NCBI GenBank assembly: GCA_934725855.1
Contig: CAKVCL010000015.1
Coordinates: 19,505-83,504 of the forward strand
Direction: 5' to 3'
DNA: 64,000 nt
DNA from: an uncultured Cellulosilyticum sp.
Lineage (GTDB): Bacteria > Bacillota > Clostridia > Lachnospirales > Cellulosilyticaceae
Part shown: in pieces, positions 53,898 to 63,270 of the stretch
Layout of the letters: each line of letters starts with the position of its first letter
Position numbering within the stretch: position 1 is the first letter of the stretch
Translations under genes and position numbers: made by a program
Notes under the pieces: model-generated
Seen by the model: only the letters and a program-made list of their open reading frames with translations
Told to the model about the DNA's origin: nothing
The model's database searches: none

Positions 53898-53926
53898 TTG
53901 ACAAGCTCTTTATTCAGTATTATATT
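53898..53926 (+). promoter_or_regulatory. Promoter of the methionine T-box/metS unit
   Basis: TTGACA, 17 bases, TATATT is a near-consensus promoter; the T-box leader starts about 10 bases downstream. Confidence 0.75.
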
Positions 53927-53949
53927 ATTGGGTATGATAATTATACAAA

Positions 53950-54213
53950 GCAATGAAGAGAATAGTAGTTTTATGGATGTTTACAGAGAGTCTGCATACG
54001 CTGGAAGCAGATAACAAAAGTAAAATGAAACAAGCCTTGGAGCTGCATACGGATCACCTTTTGGTGTGATGCTATGACGTTTGTCTACGTTACAAGACTA
54101 GAGTATAATCGAACCGACGTACTTGATGAGGCATGCATGGTGACATGCATGTGAACTAGGGTGGTACCGCGAATTTAGTCGCCCCTTGAAATCTAACAAT
54201 TTCAAGGGGTGTT
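53950..54213 (+). promoter_or_regulatory. T-box leader with methionine (AUG) specifier
   Basis: AGGGTGGTACCGCG (54158-54171) is the T-box sequence. A terminator with 11-bp arms CCCCTTGAAAT/ATTTCAAGGGG (about 54182-54209) and a T5 run follows. In Stem I, AAAATGAAAC puts ATG (54025-54027) at the expected specifier position, matching the MetRS gene. The AAGGGG right arm of the terminator is the Shine-Dalgarno of metS, so the terminator stem also hides the ribosome site. The specifier was placed by eye. Confidence 0.87.
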
Positions 54214-54216
54214 TTT

Positions 54217-56205
54217 ATGTTTTCAAAAAGAATTATGAAAGACGAAAGACCAGTTTTTCCAAAAAGAGCAATTGTAACAGCTGGTATGCCTTATGGCAAT
54301 AAACAACTTCATTTTGGTCATGTGGGCGGAATGTTTGTACATGCAGATATTTATGCCAGATTTTTAAGAGACCGTATTGGTAAGGATAATGTTATTTTTG
54401 TTTCAGGAACGGATTGCTACGGTTCACCTATTCAAGAAAGCTACCGTAAATTAAAAGAAGAAGGTTACACAGAAAGCATTCATGACTATGTAGAAAGCAA
54501 TCATAAAAAGCAAAAAGAAACACTTAAAAAATATGAAATCAGTTTAAACTACTTCGGTGCTTCTGCACTTGGTCGTTCTGGCGAAATCCACCAAGCCTTT
54601 TCTAATGAAGTATTTAATACACTTTATAAAAAAGGATATATTCGCAAATACGATACGCTTCAATTCTATGATGAAAAATATCAAACCTTCTTAAATGGTC
54701 GTCAAGTTATGGGACGTTGTCCAATTGCTGGTTGTACTTCTGAGCATGCTTACGCTGATGAATGTTCATTAGGCCATCAATATATGCCAAGTGAACTTAT
54801 TAATCCAATCTCTGTTTTATCAGGAGAAAAACCTGCCTTCCGCAGTGTAACTAACTGGTATTTTGTATTAGATAAATGCATTGATGAACTTAAAGAACAT
54901 CTTGAGTTCTTAAAGAAAAATACGAACTCACGTAAATATGAGCTCAATATCATTGATGAGTTCTTAAAGAAACCTTGTGTTTATGTGCCTAGAAAGTACT
55001 TTGACGACTTAGCCGAGTTAGAAGCTAAACTTCCAGCTCATACGACGATTGATGAAGAAAAGAAAAAATCTGTTACTTTTGAATTTGAAAATCTAAATCT
55101 TAGAGATGAAGCGAAACGCACACTCGATTCTCTTGGCATTCACTATACAGCTGGTAAAACTTTAGTACCATTTAGACTTTCTGGTAATGTGGATTGGGGG
55201 GTTAAAGTACCTGATACAGAAGACCAAAAAGACCTTACTTTCTGGGTATGGCCAGAATCTCTTTGGGCACCTATTTCTTTCACTAAAGCTTATCTTGAAT
55301 CTATCGGTAAAGATGATAAAGAATGGCTAAAATGGTGGGGTGATGATGACAGTCTTGTTTATCAATTCATTGGAGAAGATAACATTTACTTCTATGCGAT
55401 TGCTGAAATGGGGATGCTCCTTTGCTTAAATCATGATGGCAAAGTGCTTAATATGCCACACATCATTCCAAACCGCCATATCTTATTTATGGATACAAAA
55501 GCAAGTAGTAGTTCTGAAATCAAACCACCTATGGCAGATGATTTATTAGAATTCTATACTTGTGAACAACTTCGTATGCACTTTATGGGACTCGGTCTTT
55601 CATCTAAGAGCACAGGTTTCAAGCCACAAGCCTTTATGAAAGAAGAAGAACGTGTAGGAGTAGATATGGTACTTAAAGACGGTAACCTATTAACTAACGT
55701 ATTTAACCGATTAATTCGTTCATGTTTCTACACCACACAAAATTACTTCAATGGTAAAATTCCAGCTGGCGATGTGAGTGAAAAAATCTTAAATCTTGCC
55801 AAAGATAAGATTTTAGAATATGAACGTCATATGTACAATCATGAATTCCATCGCATCGCTTATGTATTAGATGATTATATTCGTGAAGTAAGCAAATACT
55901 GGTCTAACCAAAGCCGCATTGCTGAGCAAAATCAAGATGAAAATCTTAGAAAACAAGTTCTAATTGATTGCTTCTATGCTGTTAAAACAATGGCCATTCT
56001 TCTTCACCCTATTGCCCCAACAGGTTGTGAAATGTTCCGTGAATACCTCAATGTAGATGAAAGCTTCTGGAGCTGGGATCATATCTTTGATCCAATCTCA
56101 TGTTACGTAGATGACCTTTCTACACATGAACTTAAATTCTTAGAGCCAAGAGTTGACTTCTTTGAAAAATTAGAAAGTCAATATGCTCAAGATGACAATA
56201 ACTAA
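54217..56205 (+). CDS. metS: Divergent methionyl-tRNA synthetase
   Basis: 662 residues, class I synthetase. The ATP motif HIGH is HFGH (32-35). The Zn knuckle (CPIAGC..C..) and anticodon-binding helices (SKYWSNQ, VKTMAILLHPIAP) are present. The KMSKS region, normally TGKKMSKSLGN, reads DTKASSSSEIKPP with K428 but no KMSKS-like set. The C-terminal OB tRNA-binding domain is missing. The protein looks like a divergent clade of MetRS found in some Clostridia. The T-box leader with the AUG specifier supports methionine. It may be the only MetRS or a backup one; a primary MetRS was not seen here. Confidence 0.85.
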   Translation: MFSKRIMKDERPVFPKRAIVTAGMPYGNKQLHFGHVGGMFVHADIYARFLRDRIGKDNVIFVSGTDCYGSPIQESYRKLKEEGYTESIHDYVESNHKKQKETLKKYEISLNYFGASALGRSGEIHQAFSNEVFNTLYKKGYIRKYDTLQFYDEKYQTFLNGRQVMGRCPIAGCTSEHAYADECSLGHQYMPSELINPISVLSGEKPAFRSVTNWYFVLDKCIDELKEHLEFLKKNTNSRKYELNIIDEFLKKPCVYVPRKYFDDLAELEAKLPAHTTIDEEKKKSVTFEFENLNLRDEAKRTLDSLGIHYTAGKTLVPFRLSGNVDWGVKVPDTEDQKDLTFWVWPESLWAPISFTKAYLESIGKDDKEWLKWWGDDDSLVYQFIGEDNIYFYAIAEMGMLLCLNHDGKVLNMPHIIPNRHILFMDTKASSSSEIKPPMADDLLEFYTCEQLRMHFMGLGLSSKSTGFKPQAFMKEEERVGVDMVLKDGNLLTNVFNRLIRSCFYTTQNYFNGKIPAGDVSEKILNLAKDKILEYERHMYNHEFHRIAYVLDDYIREVSKYWSNQSRIAEQNQDENLRKQVLIDCFYAVKTMAILLHPIAPTGCEMFREYLNVDESFWSWDHIFDPISCYVDDLSTHELKFLEPRVDFFEKLESQYAQDDNN

Positions 56206-56225
56206 AATGGTTTTATCATAAATCA

Positions 56226-56264
56226 ATACGCCTAGTACATACTCGATGTGCTAGGCGTATTTTT
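56226..56264 (+). terminator. Terminator of metS
   Basis: 15-base arms (56226-56240 and 56246-56260, one mismatch) with a 5-base loop, followed by TTTTC. It also covers the end of the convergent uracil permease. Confidence 0.85.
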
Positions 56265-57592
56265 CAAAGTTTGAAAGTTAATTCATCATGTTCTTCTTCA
56301 ACTTCAAACTCATAATCGTTTCCTGGTAAGATCGCATTTAATAAAATGCCAGAAATAGCAGCAACCGCAAGACCAGATAATGTAATAGTCGTTCCTACTA
56401 CTGTAAATGAAATGCCACCGATTCCATTCAGTCCAAGTGCACTTACTAAAATAACTGCGGCAATAATAAGGTTTCTGCTTTGAGTAAAATCAATATGATT
56501 TTCTACCACATTACGAATCCCAATTGCTGAAATCATTCCATAAAGAATAAATGAAACGCCCCCAATAATGGCAGCTGGAATAGAACTAATTAAGTTGGCT
56601 ACGATTGGGAAGAAGGATAAGATGATTGCAAATACAGCTGCAATTTCCATGACTATTGGATCATATACTTTAGTAAGCGCTAAAACCCCTGTATTTTCTC
56701 CATAAGTTGTATTAGCAGGTCCCCCAAACAAAGCAGATAAACTCGTTGCAAGTCCATCTCCTATTAATGTGCGATGCAGACCAGGATTTGCAATATAGTT
56801 TTTGCCTGTCGTTGCACCAATCGCTGAAATATCTCCAATGTGCTCCATCATCGTTGCAAGTGCAATCGGTACAATGGTAATAACCGCACTTATATCAAAT
56901 TTTGCAAAACTAGCTGAATGAACTGGAAGTTCCCAAATTTTAGCTGCTGCAATTGAATTAAAATCTACTTCACCCGTAATGATTGCAAAAACATAAGATA
57001 CAATAATGCCAAGCATAATAGGAATGATTTTAATCATACCTTTGCCCCATATATTACAGATAATAATAACGCCTAATGCAATAAGTGCTAAAAGCCAATT
57101 TTGCTGACAATTATTAATAGCTGATGGTGCTAAAATTAAACCAATTGAAATAATAATGGGTCCTGTAACCACAGGTGGAAAGAAACGCATGACTTTCTTT
57201 ACACCAAATAATTTAATAAGTGCTGCAAGCACGACATATACGAGTCCTGCTACTAATACCCCACCACTTGCATAAGGTAGCATTTCGATATTAGGCTGTC
57301 CATCAATAAGTGGTGCAACTGCTGCATAGCCACCTAAAAACGCAAAAGAAGAGCCTAAAAATGCAGGTACTTTTCTTTTAGTAATAGCATGGAAAAGTAA
57401 TGTTCCAAGTCCTGCCATTAATAAAGTTGTTGAAACACTAAGTCCTGTTAAAAGTGGTACTAAAACCGTTGCGCCAAACATTGCAAAGGTGTGCTGCATG
57501 CCTAGTAGAATGACTTTTCCTATATTCATGTCCTTCACGCTGTACACCGCTGAGCTGTCTACGACTTTCTGACCGTTATTCATTTTTTTCAC
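56264..57592 (-). CDS. uraA: Uracil permease, NCS2/UraA family
   Basis: 442 residues and about 14 membrane helices of the nucleobase-cation symporter 2 fold. Family motifs: LGMQHTFAMFGATVLVPLLTG, the GSSFAFLGG segment, GDISAIGATTGKN and the GGPANTTYGENTGVLALTK block whose Glu binds uracil. The final PGNDYEFEVEEEHDELTF tail is acidic. GTGAGGTG lies 7 bases before the ATG. It imports uracil with protons. A leader with attenuator-like hairpin lies upstream. Confidence 0.92.
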   Translation of the reverse strand: MKKMNNGQKVVDSSAVYSVKDMNIGKVILLGMQHTFAMFGATVLVPLLTGLSVSTTLLMAGLGTLLFHAITKRKVPAFLGSSFAFLGGYAAVAPLIDGQPNIEMLPYASGGVLVAGLVYVVLAALIKLFGVKKVMRFFPPVVTGPIIISIGLILAPSAINNCQQNWLLALIALGVIIICNIWGKGMIKIIPIMLGIIVSYVFAIITGEVDFNSIAAAKIWELPVHSASFAKFDISAVITIVPIALATMMEHIGDISAIGATTGKNYIANPGLHRTLIGDGLATSLSALFGGPANTTYGENTGVLALTKVYDPIVMEIAAVFAIILSFFPIVANLISSIPAAIIGGVSFILYGMISAIGIRNVVENHIDFTQSRNLIIAAVILVSALGLNGIGGISFTVVGTTITLSGLAVAAISGILLNAILPGNDYEFEVEEEHDELTFKL

Positions 57593-57633
57593 CTCACACT
57601 TATTTTTGTCAAAGTTAAGTACCTATTATGCAC

Positions 57634-57751
57634 AAAAAAATAGTCTTATCTCTCAAAAGGATAGGACATTTCTCTTGAATCTTTCCAATAATATGTACTC
57701 TATTTGATTTCAAATTGTAAATATAATACCCCACATGCCACTTTTTGTCAA
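57634..57751 (-). promoter_or_regulatory. Promoter and attenuator-like leader of the uracil permease
   Basis: Minus-strand TTGACA (57746-57751), 17 bases, TATTAT (57723-57728) starts a leader of about 125 bases. It ends in an 8-bp hairpin GTCCTATC/GATAAGAC (57660-57667 with 57643-57650) and a T7 run, 40 bases before the ATG. Position and T-run suggest attenuation. A PyrR-binding loop is only weakly suggested (GATTCAAGAGA versus ARUCCnGnGAGG). Confidence 0.5.
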
Positions 57752-57758
57752 TCACTAT

Positions 57759-58016
57759 TTAATGTACAATAAAATCAAACTGCTGACTTTTAATATTTTC
57801 TCCTGCAAAATAAGTATTTCTTACATAATTAATGGCGTCCCATTTATTAATGAAATCTGGATATAAATAAATCTTTTTTCCATTTACATCAATCTTCCAT
57901 CCCCACCTAGCATAATGTACTTCAAATACTTTTACCGCTTTCCAATCTATCTGATTTTGATCTTCTAAAATAAGCCATATCAACTCATCAGACTTTTTCC
58001 TCTTTTTTCTTTCCAT
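57759..58016 (-). CDS. Hypothetical small protein
   Basis: 85 residues, highly charged start (MERKKRKKSD), then a beta-rich, Trp/Tyr-rich body (ILEDQNQIDWKAVKVFEVHYARWGWKIDVNGKKIYLYPDF). No family or membrane segment was recognised. There is no Shine-Dalgarno near the ATG, so the true start may lie elsewhere or the gene may be a leftover; a second frame runs over its 5' part. Confidence 0.5.
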   Translation of the reverse strand: MERKKRKKSDELIWLILEDQNQIDWKAVKVFEVHYARWGWKIDVNGKKIYLYPDFINKWDAINYVRNTYFAGENIKSQQFDFIVH

Positions 58017-58127
58017 AAATGAGTTCAGCTACCACGCCCACATAGTAGGCAATCTCTTCAACCAGACTAAAAGCTTACGATAAACTTTATACTTTTCTAC
58101 ACTTAAAGCTAAAGCGATCTCATTCCA

Positions 58128-58165
58128 TTATAAAAAGCGATGCACACTGGCATCGCTTTTTATAA
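58128..58165 (-). terminator. Terminator of the terD cluster
   Basis: 16-base perfect arms TTATAAAAAGCGATGC (58128-58143) and its complement (58150-58165) enclose ACACTG. It lies 32 bases past the last terD stop, on the minus strand. Confidence 0.9.
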
Positions 58166-58197
58166 TCAATATGAAGTATTTTATTAGATTCTCATTA

Positions 58198-58776
58198 CTA
58201 AACATTAATTCCAAAATTATTGCAAAGTGCGGCAAGTCCACCTTGATAGCCACTACCAATGGCATTGAATTTCCATTCCCCATTATGACGATATAATTCA
58301 CCTACAACAATAGCTGTTTCAATAGAGAAATCTTCTCCAAGGTCATAACGAATTAACTCTGTTCCGTTAGATTCATCTACTACACGGATGTAAGCGTTAG
58401 ATACTTGCCCAAAGTTTTGGTTTCTTTGCATGGCTTCATGAATAGTAGCTGTAAAACAAATCTTTTCAATATTTGCAGGCACCTTATCGAGTGCTACTTT
58501 AATTTGTTCATCATCCCCATCACCTGCACCTGTTAAATTATCTCCAAGGTGAATAACACTCCCTGATGGATGACGTAAGTTATTGTAAAATACAAAATCT
58601 GTATCTGATGTTACTTTGCCATTTACATCTGTTAAAAAAGCCGCTGTATCTAAGTCAAAACTAAAACCGCCATCATACTTATTAACATCCCAGCCTAATC
58701 CAACTACAATATTTTTAAGTCCTGGATTAGATTTTGTTAAATCTACTTTTTGACCTTTTGCTAATGTAATACCCAT
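58198..58776 (-). CDS. terD: TerD domain protein (copy 3 in transcription order)
   Basis: 192 residues counted from ATG 58776 (GGAGG at 7 bases; the ATG at 58782 is too close to it). Ca-binding beta-sandwich with two sites: [10 protein letters not shown] near residue 37 and [15 protein letters not shown]. The other landmark [18 protein letters not shown] is present. Third of three tandem copies read 60073 to 58198. TerD proteins bind Ca and act with TerC/TelA/YceG in stress. The duplication suggests paralogues of different specificity. Confidence 0.93.
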   Translation of the reverse strand: MGITLAKGQKVDLTKSNPGLKNIVVGLGWDVNKYDGGFSFDLDTAAFLTDVNGKVTSDTDFVFYNNLRHPSGSVIHLGDNLTGAGDGDDEQIKVALDKVPANIEKICFTATIHEAMQRNQNFGQVSNAYIRVVDESNGTELIRYDLGEDFSIETAIVVGELYRHNGEWKFNAIGSGYQGGLAALCNNFGINV

Positions 58777-58854
58777 GTTCATTCCTCCTAAAATATTTTT
58801 CTTTTGATCCTAAGTTATCTTTTACTTACTTTTTTCTATTTACCTGATTGTTTT

Positions 58855-59433
58855 CTATACATCAAGACCATAGTTTTTACAAAGGGCGGCAAGTCCTCCT
58901 TGGAAACCACTACCAACTGCACTAAATTTCCATTCTCCATTATGGCGGTAAATCTCACAAACAACGATAGCTGTCTCAATTGAGAAATCTTCACCTAAAT
59001 CATAACGAATCAGTTCCTTACCATTAGATTCATCTAATACATGAACATATGCATTTGAAACTTGTCCAAAATTTTGACCTCTTTCAAGGGCTTCGTAAAT
59101 TGTAACGGTAACAGCCATTCTTTCTACATCTGCTGGCATCTTGTCAAATTCTAAGATGATTTGCTCATCATCTCCTTCACCTTCACCTGTGCGGTTATCT
59201 CCTGTATGAATGACTGCTTTATTTCTACTTTCTAGATTATTGTAAAAGATAAAATCTTCGTCATGATTCGTTTTACCATTACTTCCAACTAAAAATACAG
59301 AAGCATCTAAATCAAAATCATGTCCCCCTGAATATTTATTGGTATCCCACCCTAATCCAATCACAACCTTTTTAAGTGATGGATTACCTTTTGTTAAATC
59401 AATCTTTTGTCCTTTTGTTAATGTAATTGCCAT
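58855..59433 (-). CDS. terD: TerD domain protein (copy 2)
   Basis: 192 residues, GGGGG before the ATG. The most canonical copy: DFDLDAS (39-45), [15 protein letters not shown] and [20 protein letters not shown]. Closely similar to copy 3 (58198), with which it probably shares a recent duplication. Separated by 37 bases from the upstream gene and 78 from the downstream one. Confidence 0.95.
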   Translation of the reverse strand: MAITLTKGQKIDLTKGNPSLKKVVIGLGWDTNKYSGGHDFDLDASVFLVGSNGKTNHDEDFIFYNNLESRNKAVIHTGDNRTGEGEGDDEQIILEFDKMPADVERMAVTVTIYEALERGQNFGQVSNAYVHVLDESNGKELIRYDLGEDFSIETAIVVCEIYRHNGEWKFSAVGSGFQGGLAALCKNYGLDV

Positions 59434-59470
59434 AAGCTTACCCCCTATTTTTTATAATCTCTTTTTTAAT

Positions 59471-60073
59471 CTATGCATATCTTCCTACTATTTGTTTAAG
59501 TGAAGTATCTCTTGTTCCATTACCAATAGAAGCAAATTTCCATTCTCCGCCATATCTATATACTTCTCCAACAACAAGTGCGGTATAACCTTGATAGTTA
59601 TCTGTCAAATTAAATCTTACTAACTCTTGCTTAGTACTATTATCTACGATACGGATAAAAGCATCCTTAATCATTCCAAAATCTTGTCTTCTATTAATAC
59701 AATCATAAATGTTTACTACAAAAACGAGCTTTTGAATCTGAGCAGGTACTGTTTTTAAATCTACGAAGATTTGTTCGTCGTCTCCGTCTCCTTCACCCGT
59801 TAAGTTATCTCCCATGTGGCAAACACTCTTTGACTCATGGGTAAGATTTCCAAAATAGACCACATCCTTATTAGAAAGTAGTTTATCTCCTTCAGCAAGC
59901 ATAATAACAGAAGCATCACAGTCAATGTTCTTTTGACCGCCTCCAAATATCGTTGCTAGAAATCCTTTACCTGATGTAACAGGTTCCCAACCAAGTCCAA
60001 CCATGATTTTGCTTAACCCTGCATTTCCTTTTGTTAAATCAATCTTTTGTCCTTTAACCAGATTTACACTCAT
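59471..60073 (-). CDS. terD: TerD domain protein (copy 1, divergent)
   Basis: 200 residues, GGAGGG before the ATG. The first Ca loop is changed: DFDLDAS becomes IDCDASVIML, with a 9-residue insertion (GFLATIFGGGQ) before it. The second loop [15 protein letters not shown] is intact. The tail (GNGTRDTSLKQIVGRYA) also differs from copies 2 and 3. It opens the terD operon. Confidence 0.92.
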   Translation of the reverse strand: MSVNLVKGQKIDLTKGNAGLSKIMVGLGWEPVTSGKGFLATIFGGGQKNIDCDASVIMLAEGDKLLSNKDVVYFGNLTHESKSVCHMGDNLTGEGDGDDEQIFVDLKTVPAQIQKLVFVVNIYDCINRRQDFGMIKDAFIRIVDNSTKQELVRFNLTDNYQGYTALVVGEVYRYGGEWKFASIGNGTRDTSLKQIVGRYA

Positions 60074-60284
60074 ATGCTACCCTCCACTTCTATTGTGCCC
60101 ATTATGATTACTTTTGTCTTGTTTTCTTACTTAAATTATTTAAAATATTATCACTTCAATATGAAATTTTTATGGAAATGATTATATTCATTATAACATA
60201 CTCATAAACCCATATCCTTTATTTATAAATAATTTAAATTTAGTTCTGTGTAAAAAGGATAACTTACAAGTTTGAATCAATAAA

Positions 60285-61598
60285 CTAAAAAATATTTCCC
60301 ATTTTTGCTTTCATATCCAGATTGCAATCTTTGCTTTCTTCGCTATCATTAAAAATATTCCCCATATTCGTATGAGCTGAAATATCACCTTTTAATTTTC
60401 CATCTAAAAAGATATTTCCTGTTTCTACTAAAGCCTCTAGAGACTCATTAGCATCAACATCTTCAATAAATGTATTACCCATATTATCTTTAATTGTACC
60501 CTTTTGAAGTTTTGTTTGGTTAATAAAAGCATTTCCTGTATCTACCCCTATGCTTAGTTCATCTACCTTACAATCCTCAATATTAGCATTTCCTGTATCT
60601 ACATTTATTTTTGCCATTTTTGTTTGCAAACTTAGAATATCTACATTTCCTGTATCTACATTAATTTCTGCACACTTGAGTAAAATACCTTTAGGAACGG
60701 TAACACACAAAAAACAATCATCTTGTTCCTTATACTTTAAAAATTTTCCGTTTATTTCCTGAGAAATATAAAGTGTATCCCCTTTCACTTCATAATTCAA
60801 TTGATACTTGTCACTTAATTGATAATGCTTAATGCCGAAATCTTTTCCTTCTGTTAAACACACATTTATGCCACACTCAATATCAAGGTTTATCTTATCG
60901 AAATGTTCGAATTTCTCATCAATAATTTGCTCTATCTGACCACTAGAGTTCTTTCCTTTCCAAGGTTGCCCCTTTTTATCCCTAGTATACCTATTACACT
61001 CTGTAACTTTCTCAGTTTTCACATCTATCGTAAATCCATACCGGTTTGTTTCATCTACTATGATGCTGCCTTTCCATTCACCTTGATCTACCCATCCAGA
61101 CCACTTATTGAGGTATAAATCTATTTCACATCCTTCAAGATTCTTTCCTGTTTGTTGCTCAATATATTTTCTTGCAATCTTTTCTGCCTCTTCACGAGAT
61201 AACAAACAATCTTTTTCAAAGGCTATATTATTTTTAACGGATTCCATGACATCGCTTGTAATATTACTTGCAAGTTTCTGTCCATAATCGCTCCAATATT
61301 CACCAGCATTTTCTCCCCATTGTACCCAGTACTCTCCTACATCTTCTCCCCATTGTTCCCAATCCTTTTCATTCCAATCTTTGTTCTGCCATTTATCATC
61401 ACTCCAATCCCTAGTCTCATCACTTTTGTCTTTTGATATTTTTTTTGAATTCTTAAAGCTATTCTCTTTATAAATTTTTGCTTCCTGCATTTTTTGATCC
61501 CACTTTATGCCATATACCATTCCTGAAATTCCTAATCCTAATATACCACCAACAATAAGCATTGTTATTGAACTTTTCCCATCCAATTTAAGTTTCAT
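60285..61598 (-). CDS. PepSY and DUF4097 membrane protein
   Basis: 437 residues from ATG 61598 with GGGAGG 9 bases upstream; a longer frame from 61664 lacks a site. One membrane helix (about 12-30), then a Trp/Asp/Glu-rich stretch with the near repeat QWGENAGEYW, a PepSY domain (LSREEAEKIARKYIEQQTGK... about 130-195), and a DUF4097-like beta-repeat with VDTGN/NMGN turns to the C-terminus. It follows the histidine kinase gene, so it is a likely target or sensor partner at the cell envelope. Confidence 0.75.
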   Translation of the reverse strand: MKLKLDGKSSITMLIVGGILGLGISGMVYGIKWDQKMQEAKIYKENSFKNSKKISKDKSDETRDWSDDKWQNKDWNEKDWEQWGEDVGEYWVQWGENAGEYWSDYGQKLASNITSDVMESVKNNIAFEKDCLLSREEAEKIARKYIEQQTGKNLEGCEIDLYLNKWSGWVDQGEWKGSIIVDETNRYGFTIDVKTEKVTECNRYTRDKKGQPWKGKNSSGQIEQIIDEKFEHFDKINLDIECGINVCLTEGKDFGIKHYQLSDKYQLNYEVKGDTLYISQEINGKFLKYKEQDDCFLCVTVPKGILLKCAEINVDTGNVDILSLQTKMAKINVDTGNANIEDCKVDELSIGVDTGNAFINQTKLQKGTIKDNMGNTFIEDVDANESLEALVETGNIFLDGKLKGDISAHTNMGNIFNDSEESKDCNLDMKAKMGNIF

Positions 61599-61713
61599 TT
61601 TATGAATCCTCCCACTTATAATTTTGTTATGAATAAATTTAGTATATTGATTTAACATTTTCAAAAAATAAGAGAGTTATCATCAACTTGTAAACATTCG
61701 TTATCTACTTTGC

Positions 61714-63195
61714 TTATCCTTTCTTCGTCCTATCAGGTAAATAAATGTGAACAATCGTTCCTCTTCCTTCTTCAGAAAAATATTCAAAAAATCCTTTATG
61801 TGCTTCAATGATTTGATAGCATAAAGAAACACCGAGTCCAACTCCACCTGCTTTTCTACTCCTTGCTTTATCAATTCGATAAAACGGCTCTGCTATTCTC
61901 ATCATTGCTTCCTTCGACATTCCCACCCCATTATCTTTTACAGAAATTTTGATCCATTCTTTAGCTTGTTGAATGCACTCTCTTCTACTTTCATTAACCA
62001 ATTTGCTTTTCTCCAATAATTTCTCACTGCTGATCTTTTCAAATATCACTTCTACTTTACCGTCTTGCTGACAAGCGCGCATACTATTTTCTATAAGATT
62101 AATGAGTAGACTCTCAATAAGTACTTCATTTCCCCACATCCGTTCTACAAAAGCTTCTATGTTTAACTCCACACTTTCATAAAGTTTTTGTTTACTAAAC
62201 AAATTTTCAATTCTTCCTTTTAATAAATTAACATCTATCATTTCCATTTCTTGATTGGTTTCCCGTAAATCAGCCATCTGCAAGACAATTTTGCTTAGTT
62301 TCTCTAGTCGTTTAGACTCACTCATAATATAATCTAATGCTTCTACCCGTTCATCTTCACTTAATGGTGCTACTTTCATGTACTCGGCATAACCTGATAT
62401 AGAAGTAAGCGGTGTTCTAAATTCATGTGCCATATTATCAATGAGTAATTGTTTTTTCTCATTTTCTGTTTTGAGTTCCTCTACTTGCTCTTGTATCTTC
62501 TCACTAAGTGCATTAAATTTCTCACCAAGCACGCCAAATTCATCATTTCCTACAATCCTAATTTTTTCACTATAATCTCCTTGAGACATTTTCTCAGTCA
62601 AAGCAGCTAATTTCTTTAATGGGGATGTTAAGTAATTTAGAACAATACATAAAACAAGGGCAATTACAGCACTCATAATAGCATCTACACTAATTGCCAT
62701 AATGACTAAATCACGTCTTGATGCCTCTAGTGAACCTAGCCCATAACCATAAAATAAAGTATAATCCTTACTAGTTTCTTCTAGAGCTGTTACTACAATA
62801 ATGCTCTTCATTTCATCTATTGTCATAATAGCAACTTGCTTTTCATTTCCAGTTACGCTCATTCCACTAATTGCCGCTATATCATCTTGAAAAGTACTAG
62901 TTATTTCTTCATCTTCCTTATAAATAGCTAACATGACTCCCTGTTCACTATAATAAGAAAGATAACTCTCGAAAATTTTATTAAGTGAATCACTGCTCAT
63001 TTTATCTAAAATATTTCTTCCTTCGATATCCTTACTTATAGAAGAAGCAATAAAATGTACTTCTCCTAATGCCTTCATCTTTACGCTCCTTAATTCTTCC
63101 TTATAAGAAAAGTGCATGACAATGAACATGCACAAATTAAACGCTATGACAAATACTAAAAGTACTACACTAAATGTTTTTTGCCAAAATTTCAT
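61714..63195 (-). CDS. Sensor histidine kinase
   Basis: 493 residues: helix 1 (about 8-30), extracytoplasmic sensor (35-165), helix 2 (about 168-192), HAMP, HisKA and HATPase_c. The phosphoacceptor is in MAHEFRTPLTS and the N box in NLIENSMRA; G boxes are DNGVGMSKE and GGVGLGVSL. It starts 75 bases after the response regulator stop. It is probably a cell-envelope stress kinase by its neighbours. Confidence 0.93.
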   Translation of the reverse strand: MKFWQKTFSVVLLVFVIAFNLCMFIVMHFSYKEELRSVKMKALGEVHFIASSISKDIEGRNILDKMSSDSLNKIFESYLSYYSEQGVMLAIYKEDEEITSTFQDDIAAISGMSVTGNEKQVAIMTIDEMKSIIVVTALEETSKDYTLFYGYGLGSLEASRRDLVIMAISVDAIMSAVIALVLCIVLNYLTSPLKKLAALTEKMSQGDYSEKIRIVGNDEFGVLGEKFNALSEKIQEQVEELKTENEKKQLLIDNMAHEFRTPLTSISGYAEYMKVAPLSEDERVEALDYIMSESKRLEKLSKIVLQMADLRETNQEMEMIDVNLLKGRIENLFSKQKLYESVELNIEAFVERMWGNEVLIESLLINLIENSMRACQQDGKVEVIFEKISSEKLLEKSKLVNESRRECIQQAKEWIKISVKDNGVGMSKEAMMRIAEPFYRIDKARSRKAGGVGLGVSLCYQIIEAHKGFFEYFSEEGRGTIVHIYLPDRTKKG

Positions 63196-63270
63196 AAGAC
63201 ACCTTTTCCAACTATGCTTCTTAGTATTCTTTGAAGCATTTGTATAAATTCTAATTTTATTACAATCTCT

